In this document: piece by piece, positions 28,001 to 43,000 of the stretch
Layout of the letters: each line of letters begins with the position of its first letter
Numbering within the stretch: the first letter of the stretch is position 1
Source of the DNA: Siphonodentalium dalli
Taxonomy: Eukaryota; Mollusca; Scaphopoda; Gadilida; Siphonodentaliidae
DNA: 64,000 bases
Assembly (NCBI GenBank): GCA_032622095.1
Contig: CP136062.1
Coordinates: 196,735,887-196,799,886 of the forward strand
Direction of reading: 5' to 3'
Notes under the pieces: generated by a model
What the model was told of the DNA's origin: nothing
What the model saw: the letters and a program-made list of their open reading frames with translations, nothing else
The model's database searches: none
Program-made: the position numbers and the translations under genes

Positions 28001-31000
28001 ATTTACTCTAGCATATCGGAAGGTTTAAACAAATACATTTTTGCATATAAGTGTCATAAAAGAGTACTTAGCTACATATACAATGCAGCATGATTAAGTG
28101 TCCCTAATGTAACTAAATGTTAGCAACATCTATATTTTCCGGTCACTTTAGACGCTTAGTCACGCTTTCATCGCAGAAAATTAGCAAGATTTACGATTAT
28201 ACTATGTTTTGTACACTTTTCTCAGAATGTACATGGTTATTTACAATCTAGTGAATTCTGAACTATAATAGTTTAAAAGACTTTTGAGAACATTGCAATT
28301 TGATTTTCACAGGTCCGATTTCTGTACATGGATGAATATTGCATCATGACTTACATTTTGTTTAGTGCCAACTAATCACCCCAATGTTCCATAAATCCGC
28401 CACTCATCACATCTATATACTGTAACTACGTATTCATGTGTAACGAGAATTACTCTTCGAAATGACCAAATTGTAGGTTGTTTTTGTCTCAAAACTGACA
28501 TAAATATGCCCAAAAATAAAATGTCGACCGGCAAAGATAAACACGACAATAACATTGTGTGTTATGAGATGTGTGTATGTTATATCAACTCGTTAGAGGT
28601 ATGATTTTTTTTTATCAAAGGCCGATATCTAAACCATAGGCTATATTAAGGCATATATAATTATCGAAGTCTACTCGCATCCAAAATGATCTCAACGATT
28701 AATCAAGCATTCGCTGACATGCGTATAGGCCTAATATATATGCATATAATTTCATGGCTATTTGCACGATCCTTCGCATTGTCCGTCTTCTTACTGTTAT
28801 GCCGGGGTCGTTCCATATGCCTTGCATATTATCATATTATTTATTTAACCCTTTCTAAATGGATTCTCCCAGTCAGATAAAAAGTGTACATCGGAATGGT
28901 CTATTATTCATTTTGACACACGAATAAAATTGCAGAAGGAGCCCTATTTTTTTAGGGAAATCTGTAGACAATAAATTCAACAAACGTTTGTTGAACTTAT
29001 TATCTAAACATTTCCATGGGATAACTACTCATCAATGATGCTTTAGTATAGAAATGGTTAATAAAGAGCATGGTCTAACTTCTGTATGAAAATTTTTAAA
29101 CAAACTGGAAAATTGCTATGGCATTGTCTGTATTTGTCCCATGATGATGGTATTATAACATCATGTGGTTGCTCTAAGTATTCAGTCATCATGCTAGGGG
29201 GCGCGACCTGTTATCCGTCGGAAAAGCCACACTCTTCTGATGTCGTAATGGAACAATCTAATTGTCATTTTTCAACTATGTCGCATAAGCATAAGTTAGT
29301 GTACACATGTTCACATATTCAAAGCATGGTGCCTTTGATCTATGTCCCACGTTACAATTTGAAATGTCCCAATTGTCAAGATAAAACCAATTCCGTTGTG
29401 ACCATGCATGTGTATAGTTCTATACACAAATGAAATAACCTAGGGTCATGTATACATGCACAGTTCTGAGATTACCAGGCATATATTAGACTGCGGATCC
29501 ACCGGAAGTGAGGAAGCTTTCTTTATCAAGCTATGTCAAAGTCTGTCTATATATCTATGACTGTCACTTTGCCGGAAACTCACGCAAAAATTACTTCATC
29601 ACTGACATTTATCCATTATTATATTGCTCTACCTGGATATAAAACATACTCACCTGTCAACACCAATAAATATAATGATAGATCTTCGATGTCATTTCAA
29701 CACTAGTACAAAAATTGTAAAACAAACTGGAAAGTTGCTATGGCATTGGTATGTATTTGTCCCACAAAAAACATTTCGAGAGACTAGAAATGAGTGGTGT
29801 CAGACGTCAATTCCCCCTTCCGCCCATTTGTCTGAAATATTTTTTATCCGGGTGAAAACTGATTATTATATGACATAATTTTATTAAACTTTGTATATAT
29901 CATTCATATGAGAAAGTCATGGTCAAATTCAAATTTGGGTCCAGTCTGATCATTTCTGATGGGACTTGTGCCCCTTTTCAACTTAGAATTTTCTGATTAT
30001 TTTGTTGTTTGAATGATAACTTGAATAGAATTTGTGTGACCTTCATATGAGAATGTCCAGATCAAGTTCGAATTTGGGTCCGGCTGACCATTTCTAACAG
30101 AGTAATGCCCCTTTTCGATATCGAGGATAAATTTTTTTGTCCCCCGACGTTTCCGTCGGGGGGGGGGGGGACTATAGAAATGACCCTCGTCCGTCCGTCC
30201 GAGATTGGGTACCTTCATGGTGTAATCAACTCCTCCTACAGTTTTAAACGTAGAGATTTGAAACACTGGGATATTGTTCCTAACATGTTGGTGATTTGCA
30301 ACATCTATATAGCTAATAAAAAGTATCATTTTTTCCATATTTTTGGGGGGTTTTCAACTTAGAAAATTTGGAACATTTTTGCCTTTTGGATGAGATTGGG
30401 TACCTTCATGGTGTAATCAACTGCTCCTACAGTTTTAAATGTAGAGATTTGAAACTCTTGAAAATTTGGAACATTTTTTTTTCATTTACTTTTTGGCAAA
30501 ATTTCAAAGCAGTATATTTGGATACTAATGCTGGCACAATTTCTTAGAACGCGTAGAGATTTGAAACTCTGGGATATTGTTCCTAACATGTTGGTGATTT
30601 GCAACATCTATATATCTAATAAAAAAAATATCATTTTTTCCATTGACATTTTCATTAATATAAGGAATTGAAACGATGTGATAATATACAGTTATCGCCC
30701 GCGATTGAGTGAGACACGGGGATTTGTCGCCCGCTCGAGACCTGGAATGTCACCCGAGGGCCGCCCGGCCCGAGGGCGACATTCCAGGTCGAGAGCGGCG
30801 ACAAATCCCCGTGTCTCACGAAAACAAAGGTGATAACTGTTTTGTTATCTGACAAAGGAGTACACACGAACCTCCTTAATAGCAGGCATAAATGCGCGCA
30901 TATATTCTTTAATCCAGTTCGAAAAGTTAATTTTATGTTGGAATCATCGCTATTTAAAAAATAAACATTCATAATCTGGATCAATTAACAGACCCGTCAT

Positions 31001-34000
31001 TCGCGCAGCTATTCTCCGGTCAGTTTGCTGGTTGCATGGTGGAATCGGTTCACGGAAAGAGGAGCAAAGCAATTTCGAAGTTGAGTAGCCATGCAGCGAA
31101 ATGTTCGGTTTCTTTTCAAATGGCCGTGAAGACGCCGACAGACGTGTTCATTTCCAGATTGCTAAAATGTGAAACTAACACGTTGTAGTGGTGCAAAACA
31201 GAATTTGACATATGTCACAGATTTTTACGCAACATACGGGTATTCTCTGAAGTCTGAGGAATGTATTGAAGAAAAGAAATAGCCAATTGATAAACAGCAA
31301 AGAGTGGCTATTTGATCAAGCACATACACGTAGTTGTAACGTATGTACATCGTATGTGCAATTGTCTGCAGAAAATACCAACTGCATAATAAGGTTTATC
31401 TATTTGTCACACGGTCTTTATTATTGATATAAAAAGGTCCAATAGGAATATTACACCTTATAACATATATGTATCTGTGATAACACCATTTATACATAGC
31501 GTGCTTTAATAGCAAATAAAAAACACACAATTATGCAAATTAGCAAACACCACAGTTCGCGGTTGTTATGAAACAGCGGGGTTTATAAAAACAGTGTTTT
31601 TCGAAATTATCAGAGAGACAATCTCTGCGTGGTAAGTTCTTCGTAGTTCTATGTTTGCTGGTAACAGCTGAGCGGTCAATAACTGAGACAATGTTACCCT
31701 CGAGGGTAATATGGTGATTTATCGCCCGCCATGTGACGCACTCTCAGCCAATCAGAAGAGAGGAAAATGGGATGAAGGATAACAATAGATATTGTTGCTA
31801 ACACATTGGTGGTTTGCAACATCTATATGACTATAACATTGTTGCAAATAGTATCCTTCTAACAAAGGTTTACAAAGCCAATCATGAAGTTTACCACTCG
31901 AGTCGGGGGACATGTGGTCTGCGACCTTTTATTTTACTTAGAATTTACTGATTATTCTGGTTTATATTCAATTGATACTAGGTTTGCTAGCAACATAGAC
32001 TGCTAGAAGTCACATTTTTGGGTGATGTGTGGCCAAGTGGACCCTTTACTAGTATCAAGAGTATATAATGACTGTATATTGAGATATTGTGTATTTATTA
32101 ACCTATATCATCCCTGCTGTCAAACTTGGTATATAATTGTTGAGGTTCAAATGATCAGTCTATCTAATTTGGTTCAAATTAATATTTTCAGACAAGATTG
32201 CATTTGTTGTGCCAGGACTAGGCATAGAAAAAATTAACCCCACATCTGCCGCTAATCAAATACTCAATATAAATACAAATGAAGTTCACCTTGAGATTTT
32301 CTCTGATGACAAACAGAGCATTGAGCATGCTAAAGAACAGATCAACAAATTCTGTGATCGAGAATTCGGAGATGAACTAGTAAAAGATGATGCCATAAAG
32401 ATGTTCACTGATGCACAGGTGAGGTCAAATACATAAAATCACTGTGTTCACAGCACAGTTCACACCAAGTCTGAGTTTAGTGTGCCTGTCATTTTTAGAA
32501 TGAGGGTCCCCAGAGGGTGAATTTAGTGATGCTATCCCGCATAGCGGGCTAGCATCACTAAATTCCCCCTCTGGGGACCTCATTCTGCTCAGACCTCATC
32601 TTCTCTGGAAAGTTTCTTTATCAAATTTATATAGAAACTTCTTCACGTAGATTCTATTACTTTTTTAGTTTAGTTTCTCTGTATCCCCAAATTGGCAGAC
32701 AACACATTGGATAATCGAGGTTCCCAATGGGTGTACATCTACATGTATGTCTCCCATTACAGATGAGCCCATGCAGAATGAGGTCCCCAGAGGGTGAATT
32801 TGGTGATGCTAGCCCTCTGTGTGAGATAGCATCACTAGATTCACCCATTGGGGACCTCATTCTGCAAATGACAGGCACACTAAACTCAGGCTTGGTTCAC
32901 ACCAATATAATAATTCACATTTGACAAAATTATTTTCTTTTGGTTAGTGAGTTTTCAATTCCACAAGACAGTCAAAACTATTTAAAAAATTGTCACTCAA
33001 CGTAGTTTTTTTATGGATTTATGAGCGTATATAAGTTTCATTGGATGAACAACATACTGTATTATACTGTAACATACTGCAAATTTAGCGGAATTATACT
33101 ATGTTTGTTTGTCCACTGACACTTCTACATACTCATAGAAAAACGACATTGATTGCTTTTAATTACAACTAATTACAGATCTTCTCAAAAGAAGTGTCCC
33201 TCCCGACCGCGTTACGACTGCGTTGGAGTAACGTTACTCCAACGCGGTCGTGATTTTTTTCTCAACGCGGTCGAGGAAACCGTCAACGCAACATAACGCG
33301 GTCGGCATGACCACCAACGCAACAAACGCGGGCGAGATAACCGTCAATGCAACAAACGAGGTCGGGAGAATAGCTTATCAACTGTAATAATAATTATTGA
33401 ATAACATTGTAAACAAGAACTTTGAGACATGAACTCATTTTATTAAAATAACATTAAATTGAACGACGGCCACCAATTTAGTTTCATACAATTTTCTGAT
33501 AGGAAACAGAACGAAGTGTTGTAATCATTCGAGACGGTGACAGTGTGTTTGGCTTGGGTGATGCATGATTTATTGGTGATGTTTTACATTTACATTTAGA
33601 ATTTTTTCGGAAAAAAAATAATAAATAAATGCAGATCACATTGATCGCGCTGCACGAATTAATAGAGATGCAATTGAGATTTCTAACAAACAAAAAACTT
33701 TGAGTTCACGTCGCAATGTACATGTACGTGTATTCTTTGAATATTTAATATTCAGCGTCACCTCCTAATAAAGGTCAATAACCTGTACGCCAATGGTCCG
33801 ATGTCTTCGTGAGGGTACGATAAAACACTCATCTACATTAATTTACACGCACTTTCGTAATTGACACATGGATATACATGTACAGTGATGCAAATAATTT
33901 AGAATATTAATTATCCATGTGTTGTGAAATACATGTAAAACAAACAGTGCTCAGATTTGGTAACCAGTGATTTGTCACTTTAACCAACAGACTGCGGATC

Positions 34001-37000
34001 AAAAGCATGCCGCGAATGATGGACAGCGGTGTCAATAGACGCAAATACAATACAGGGCGTGTCTTCGGTAAAGTTGAAAGTGATACCATGTGACTCAAAC
34101 GGAATTCTCGATTAAAAACGTGCTGTCATAACTTCGTCTGTTTTGATTGGCTAGTGACCACTCGATTAAGTCATGTTCAGGTGTTACTTAATTCATTGAT
34201 GATGAAATAACGAAATCATTCGTATTCAATGGTGCTTCGAAGAGACCTATAATCCGCTATTGTATAGGCAAGCATATGATAAATATTAACTTTCTTTTTA
34301 CCATAGGATATATAAGTTGAATAATTTTGTTAAATTCTGTTTTTTTCACCGGAATTAAATCACTGCAATTCAATTATTTATTTGTCTTCATCAAATTTTT
34401 GAAAACAATGTACAATGTACATTTGAAGATCCAAGCACGGTCCGACACAGTCGATACCAAATTAGACAAAATTTTTTTTTTCTAGATTTCCGGGTTATAA
34501 AAGAAAACTTTAATATAGTCACCATCAATTATTATGTCACAGAAATCGCAAAAAAACACACAAATGTCCACCGTTTTATTATCGATCTATATTTACATAC
34601 GTTTATGGTTTTACATTGAAAACGAGTACAAACTATCATAATTTAAACGCTCTTTATTACATACCACATTTCGGTGTAAACATGGACGCTCTTTATTAGA
34701 AGCGATAATTTGAATTTTTTTGCAAGACTGACAACAAGTGAGTTAAATGTATTCTCTTGAAAGCCGATATCTGGTCACCAAAACCTCATATAATTAAAAG
34801 TTCCCAGACTCCTGTGCATTTTATCTTTTGCACATTTATTTACAGTATTCTCCGAAATTTGTTATCATTTCTGCTGACAAGTACATCGTAAAATATTAAC
34901 AATTCAAATCACAAGTCTACAGTCGACACATAATGGCTTACCTATTTGATTTCAAACGCCGATGCCGGACAAAATATATACGGTAATTTAATGTCCCGCT
35001 CACAAAAAAAACAAAAACACACACACACACCACCACCAGATAATTTTCTGTAACTCCACCCATATTTGAAAATTGATTGATATGTGTACATGCATTATGT
35101 AAAAATCGGCATGACCGCCAACGCAACAAACGCGGTCAAGTTAACCGTCAACGCAACAAACGCAGTCGAGATAATTATTAACCGTCAATGAAATGGAACG
35201 TTTCCAAAATAATACAATGTTGTTTACGTGATGGGAGTAATGCATGATAGATTTGTGTTAAATATTTTACATATTGGCCCACATTTAGATTTTTTCCGGG
35301 AAAAAATAATAAATTAATGTAAATCACGTTGATCGCGCTGCACGAATTAATGGAAACGTAACTGAGACTGCTAACAAACAAAACACATCGATGTCACGCC
35401 GCAATGTACATGTATGTGTGTTCTTTGAATATTAAATATTCAGCGTCATATCCGATTAAAGGTCGATTACCTGTACGCTCATGTACGTATTGACCAAGGG
35501 TATTGTGTCAGTTCCGATGTCGGCCGAAACTGTATGAAACAATAAAGCGCGTTTATATACGCCATAAACAAACGCCATGAAAAATCCCAGAAATGTTCAC
35601 GACGCTCGTTATGTATACCACCATACATGTGCATGTACATGTAGCATTAAATAAACCAATAATCATTATAAAATAAACACGATTTGTGATTTATGTCGAA
35701 GAATACCAGGACTTGATTATTCAGACTTTCATTAGCCTCTCGTCGGCAGTTCGTAATATATTATTCAGATATCAGTGCCCCTTTACAAGGAAACCATAAC
35801 TTCCCCATCGCGAACCTCTATTGGACCACGCACGCTCCTGAATGGTGACATTGTCTCGTTCTTTGAAGTTGTTATTAAATTTAGATCAAAGGAATTTCTG
35901 CAAGATATTTTTATACTGTGTAGCAACTTTGTGAAGATGACTCCTCCTACCAGCTTGTATTCTGTATTCATTGACTGTGATTCAAACACAGAATTTTAAG
36001 AAGGTGTGTACTTAATTTGCAAGTATCAAGTGTTAATCCATCTCAGAAAATAGATCTCCAAATCTGGTTGATGGGCCAAAAATAGATTGGGTATAATTGA
36101 TGACCGAGCGAACTTTCAGAAAATAGATACACCTCAACTTCCATATCCTGCAATATACTACTTTATTGTTTGCCTATTATTTATACAGTTAAAATGATGT
36201 GAAAACTTCTTAATAATTATCAACACAATAAAATTATCCATGTTTGTCAATCTGTTAATCAGGCTGATTCAATTGTTTTTGTGATATCTATATGTTGTCA
36301 TGGACGCTTTTCTGAAAATTGGACAAATAAAAAATGCAGCACACTTTTCATGTCCTCTGTGATGTCATGGGGTGACAGTTAGACTCGCCCATTTTTCTTT
36401 AAGTATCACTATGCGAGATGACTTGTACACTGCAACATCTACACAGTGATAGATCAAATGCACGCATATCAAGGAAATCGAAAGTAGCTGTAATTATAAA
36501 CCATTCATACATCATGGAATCTGATAACACAGTTCCTAGTAGCGCGTTACGGGGATCAGGAACAAACTTACACCTCTGTCAACAGGTACATGTAGCTAAT
36601 GTAATTGCAATGATATAAGGATTAACTGTCATGTGGACTGTTTTTATGGAGATGTAACGGTGAGGTAAGTGGGCATAACTTGTGTAAAACCCTTCGGGTT
36701 TTACATACAAGTTATGTCCACTTACCTCACCGTTACATCTCCATAAAAATAGTCCACATTACAGTTAATCCTTATATTTATATACATTTAGCGAAAAAGC
36801 CACTTTTGTAAATAAGGATTAACTGTCATGTGGACTATTTTTATGGAGATGTAACAGTGAGGTAAGTGGACATAACTTGTGTAAAACCCGAAGGGTTTTA
36901 CATACAAGTTATGTCCACTTACCTCACCGTTACATCTCCATAAAAATAGTCCACATGACAGTTAATCCTTATATTTATATACATTTAGCGAAAAAGCCAC

Positions 37001-40000
37001 TTTTGTAAATATATTTAAATCGAAAAGTGTATCGTGACAAGATCAGCCCAAAATACCCAATAGCACCCTTGGCAAAAGTTAATAGGAACAATTTCTCTTC
37101 ATGTTGAAACCCGATGATGTATTAAGTCAATCCTGCGCGAGTCAAAATGCGCCCAAAGCATTACGCGTTCGTCTTTCCAAACCTAATGACGTATCGATGG
37201 TGTTATTAGCTTGGTGTTATAAGGCGTTACGCATTCACCGAGAAATAACTGCAACTAGCCACGTGGGCGCCGACCAATCAGAATGCTGGATTTAGTGATG
37301 ACAACACTTAGTGTGTAAATATATATATTTAAATCGAAAAGTGTATCGTGACAAGATCAGCCCAAAATACCCAATAGCACCCTTGGCAAAAGTTAATAGG
37401 AACAATTTCTCTTCATGTTGAAACCCGATGATGTATTAAGTCAATCCTGCGCGAGTCAAAATGCGCCCAAAGCATTACGCGTTCGTCTTTCCAAACCTAA
37501 TGACGTATCGGTGGTGTTATTAGCTCGGTGTTATGAGGTGTTGCGCATTCACCGAGAAATAACTGCAAATAGCCACGTGGGCGTCGACCAATCAGAATGC
37601 TGGATTTAGTGATGACAACACTTCGTGTGTAAATATATATACAATGACGATTGACCAACTGGAAATAACAAACTATGAACTTATAGGACATTTAAAGATA
37701 AATACAAAATTGAGCCATATGTCATTCTTTCCAGATCTCAAATTGCTCACAAAATGTTTCAAGTTCAAAGTTCAAAAGCTTTATTTATAAAGTCAGGCAT
37801 TTTAAATTACAAAAACATGAGCATTAAGCTCTTAACTGACTTGTAAAACAATGAATATGTACATAAACAGTAACGTGAATAAAACACAACCTATCTGAAA
37901 AATAAATTACATGTATATTAGCTAAAACTTTGTAAAAGACGAGTAAAATCCCTGAGGACAGGTAGCCCTGACTGGATCAGAAGCGTAAGACACAAATTTG
38001 TATATTCATATACGGCACAGTAATGTGCACAACGAGTCCATATTTCATTCCTGGATAACACGTTTTGTTCCATTCAGAGATACCTGACCAGAGAGTGCGG
38101 ATTAAAATACAAAACATATACTTATAATTAGGATATCCTACAGGCACTGCATTTACATTTAAAACCATTCCAGGTTTGTAACATACATTCAAAGTCTTTC
38201 ATCGTCTCTGCGGTTCTGCATGACTCTGGAAGAGAATTCCACACTTTAGGTGCCATGAATCTAAACGAGCTTAAACCGAAAGTAGTAGTATCAGGTGATG
38301 GCAGTTCCGGAGTCTCAGAATTTCTAAAAGAGTATGAACTATGTTTACGTTTAACCAGGCAGTCCAAATAGGAAGGAGTGCTAATGTCCTTCTTTAGTAT
38401 TTTGAAAACTGTGAGTGCCATAAGTCTGAGCCTTTGGAGATGTAGATGCTCACAGTTTGCAATCTTTAGGAGAAAGTCATCATCAGATGTGTAGTCATTA
38501 TAGATAACATGAAAGGCTCTCTCCTGAATTTTCTCCAGCCTGTCCGTAGAGGACACACTGCAAAAATGCCAGGTAAGAGGGCAGTAATTAAAATTTGAGA
38601 GGATGAAAGATTTGAAGATACATTTTTTGCCTGAGAGGGTCAGCATATGTCCAAGTCTATTTAAGACATTTAGCTGCCTTGATGCCTTTGAACATAGCGA
38701 ATCATCTGTTGTCTGCTGATGTCTGCACTTGAGCAACCACATGTTGAAAATAGAAAAGGCAGGCATCAACAACCTGTAATAATATTGTCCCATGTGTGAC
38801 AAACAATGCGTCAAATCTGAAATGCACTTCATCATGGAATGTAACACATACAAAGACTTAAGATCTAAGTTTTTAGCGGAATTGAGAAACACAAAATATT
38901 TTCATTTGGCAAAACTTTTGGCAATAGTAAACTTTTGGGCCACCGCAAACCCAGTTTCTCAGGATGTCCTTCATCACCGAAAGAGGGCCTCATAAAAAAG
39001 ATATTTGTTAGTTATTTCAAAACTTCATAAAATTATCAACCAACATTAAGGAAATATTCTTGCTCAGCTAATGTGCTTAAGAGTTTTTGTTATCTCCCGC
39101 AAACAAAGTTTGGTTTGGGATATAGAAATGAGTTTCGATGCACTCCACATTGATTATTACTTCAGTGTCACTGGCTCAGTCACAGAGCATGTGAGACTGT
39201 TGTCACAGTACGAGTGACCTTGTTCCAGGGTAACAACTTGGTGTGCGATTTGAATAGCGAATAGCGCTACTACAGTCACACTCTGCTTCTCAAAAAGTAA
39301 CCACTGTTTGGAAACTCAGCAATCCACTGACAAGTGTCAAACTCATATCGCTGTGATGACAAGACAAATGCTCTAACCACTGGGACACTGACCTCCCTAC
39401 TTGAGAGGCTAAAGTTTCTATTCCCTTTTTAATTCCTCTTGATTTCTTTGTAGATAGATGACTTTAAGTCTGTTGCCTTGAAGCACGCAGTTAATGTGTT
39501 CCCTGAGAAACGAATTGGGAGGATGCGACTACAGGGGTTGAAAGAAAATGTCAGAAAGGTGAACGACGAATTGAACAAGTTGATGAGGAAGGTTGAAAAA
39601 GCGAAACATCAGGGCGAAGAAGCATTGTTGCTCAAGAATTTTGTGCAGTGGCATTATATCGATGACGCAGAAGGGGTAAAGGAATTAACTGCTTATGGTA
39701 AGCAAACCAATGCTAAGCTAGAGAAAGCGTATAGAAATGGGGACAAGAAACTGGAGATGTTGTCAAGTGATGGAGTTGTGTACATCGTCGATTTCATTCA
39801 GATGAAGGAGTATTCCAAAAACACAGAAGATGATGCTGTAGACATTATTCGTAAGGACCTCATCAAAGGTATTACATAATTCATAATCTTTAACCCTTTC
39901 TTTACTAAATGGATTCTCCCATTCGGTTATAAAAGTATATATTGGAATGGTCTGTTATTCATCTGGAGGGTTGTTCAGGAAACATCAGCAGACAACAGAT

Positions 40001-43000
40001 GATATAAGTTCATAAGTATTTCTATTCATGGGTGAGAAATGTAAAGTTAATATGTTCAACAAACATTCGTTGAACTTATTTTCAGAACATTTCCTAAGGG
40101 AACTACTCGTCAATGACTATTTAGTAAAGGCAGGGTTAACATTAGAACATCTCTTTCCAGGCAGCACTTTTTAAAACCAAATCTTATGTATTCCTGTCAA
40201 AGATACATTACACACTGAACTACATGGTATGTTCATTTTTATTCACAAATGAGGGATCTATGAGACAAGTTTAAAATTTATTATTTTGGTACGAAATAGC
40301 TTAAGAATGTTTTAAATCGTTATTACATGACGTAGCCAGGGATGAAAGTGGTCAATAAACAAAATACCTGAAATGTCAAATTTCGGTCCTAACACGAGGG
40401 CCGTAGGCCCGAGATGGGGGTGGATATGGGAGGGGGTGTCCCCCTCACATAGAAGGGGGGTCCGGGGGCAGTCCCCCTGGGAAATGTTTGAAAATCCAAT
40501 GGTCTGAGAGTGAATCTGGGGCCTTATATTGTGCTATTCAGATTGGCAAATTTAGTCATATTTCACTCTTTCTAGATAGCAAATTCCTTTTTGTGATTTT
40601 CTGTACTAGTATCTGATAACTAAAGGTCATGACCAAATTAAGTTTGTTTCTACTCTCCCAACTTATACCGGTACATTGTTTCACTTTGAATTTTTCACCC
40701 TTTTTATACAAAGACATGTACCGGTATGTATATAAATATTGTCCTTGAAATGTGAAAATAAATATTCTATGGTACGTACTGTCTGAAAAATTTGGGAGAA
40801 GTACAGGGTAGAAACACTTGATGGAGATTGATTCTCAGAATGTCCTGGCATGTATTCCCTCTAGCATAATTGGAGCCATGCTTTTATATTTATAGGAACT
40901 TATTTTGACACTACCAGTATGAGAGTTTTGACACTACCAGTATGAGAGTAATAAATTTGAAATAATATACTGTAGAAAGTTACCAGAAACCATAATATAA
41001 ATTTGTAAACCTAAACTTTTAGTTTATATGTTGAATACAATTGACATGCAATAAATTATCATAGTTGTATATACCTGATTGACTGGCTTGTATGCAGCAG
41101 TACATGTACCGTATATAATATTTATGTCCACGGAATGCACTGTTTATAGTTTATACAAGATAACTGTTCAAAAGTAACTCATTTACAATCCATATACATT
41201 TATATACATGTCATATCGGCAGCAGATTCATCTATTTCTCTTTCTTCTTCTTTGGAATGGTGTAATCAGGTGCATTTGCTTTCCTTTTCATTATCGAGTG
41301 CCGGATTGTGTTTGCGCACTGGTGTGTGGTTGTTTTCTTAGGCAATTTAGCAGGTACTTCAGATGTGTCCTTCTTACACTTACTGAGTTTCTTCTTGTAC
41401 CTCCCACATGCTGTCTTTATGTGGTAGCATACACGCTTATCAACTTTGTCATGATGAGCATCAGTTCGACGAAATAGTTCTAACGAGGATTTTGATTTTG
41501 ATCGCAACTCATAGCGAACAGTTTGATATGCAGAATATGTCCTTGTATCCAGTCTGTTGGTGGTTTTGTTGACAATATAACTCATACTGCTGAAGGATTG
41601 TTCCACGTGTGGTGCAGTGAATATACTAAGACAACATTTTATAATTTGAGTGAGAATGGGATATTTGCTTGTTCTGAAAACCATTGTCCACCACGCATCT
41701 AGTTTTAATGGGTTCCCATTTTCATCCAGAGCATCTGGCAATGTAGGGTCCAACTGAATTCTTGAGGCTTCCAAATAGAAATCATTCATTTTTCCATCAT
41801 TCAAAACAGTCGGAAAGTATTTTGCAAGTTTCTTGAATGCTTCATTGGTCAACCCATGTCCAAATGCCTTAGGGTCAATGGCAGAAACACATTGAAGAAA
41901 TTTATTATTAAGTGGAAACTTCTTCAAAATATACTCGGATGTGTCGAGGTAAGCACACTTCACTTTGTCCATGAATTCTTTTCCAGATGTTTTATCAAAT
42001 TTGGTGTACGTCTTCAGTATGGCCTCTGTGTTTGCACCAAAATACATGTGATGTAGTGAGTTGTGAAATTTATCATCGTAAACATCAACTGACTTCAGCT
42101 TCCTGTCGCTGAATGTCCTTACAATTTCGTGCTTCATGAAGCGTGATAACAAATGCCAAACTAGGATAACCTGTTCATCATATAGTCTGTGAATTAGGGG
42201 TTCCTTCTGCTCGATTGTTAAAATAAATGATTTAAAAATCGGTAGAATTTCAGAATACATATTGAGATGAAGACTGGTTTTAATGTCCTCATGAAATAAT
42301 CTCTGAATAATATTTTCCTTTCTTTCTTTTCCTGGAGCTGTTAATTTTTTACTGCGTGCTAGATTCTTGATTTTAATGACTTGCTTCTTGATGTGGTCAC
42401 TCTTACCGGAGAGATTTTCATCCAATATCGGATTATAGCAATACACATCGTCCTTTGACATCCATGATGAATATATCAGTTTTAATGCAGGCAGCATATC
42501 AAGTACTGGCATTGATGCATCAAGGACAGAAAGCCAGCGATGTTCAATTCTTTCTCGAGGAGAACTGTATTTTATATATAAATACCCGCACAGTTTTTCC
42601 AGTTAGTCTCGAAGATCAGGACACCATTTGAAGTCAATATATATTGCATCAGTTAACTTTTCAACATGGTCATTAAAATGACTAGTAAAATGTTTGACAA
42701 CATTGTGCACATGATGACAAACATCACCATCTATGTCAACTAGGTGTGGCGCTTCTTCACGTAGACAAATTTCAAACCCGCTAACTTTACCCCTCATGTA
42801 ATTCGTCGAATCTGACAGATTTGAAATAAGATTTCCTATTGGAATGTCATCCTCACTGAATAAATCCAAAACCAAATTTATTAAAGTTTCTGCATTCACA
42901 ACTTTCATCGCAACTGACACATAATGTTTAACAACAACCTTCTCTTCCTCGCTATAGTACGATACCAGAATGGAGAGCACCTTTTCATGTTTGTTACTCA

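Noticed and set aside
29086-29433. 115-codon frame with several C and H residues as a zinc-finger protein
   Set aside because: Cysteine/histidine spacing fits no finger type, and part of the frame is a repeat found again at 29.7 kb.
37101-37609. Two near-identical 64-codon frames as paralogous small genes
   Set aside because: They result from a 314-bp tandem duplication of noncoding DNA, without promoter or motif.
39340-39397. A tRNA gene on the minus strand
   Set aside because: A-box-like sequence only; no complete cloverleaf or proper B box, so a SINE head is more likely.
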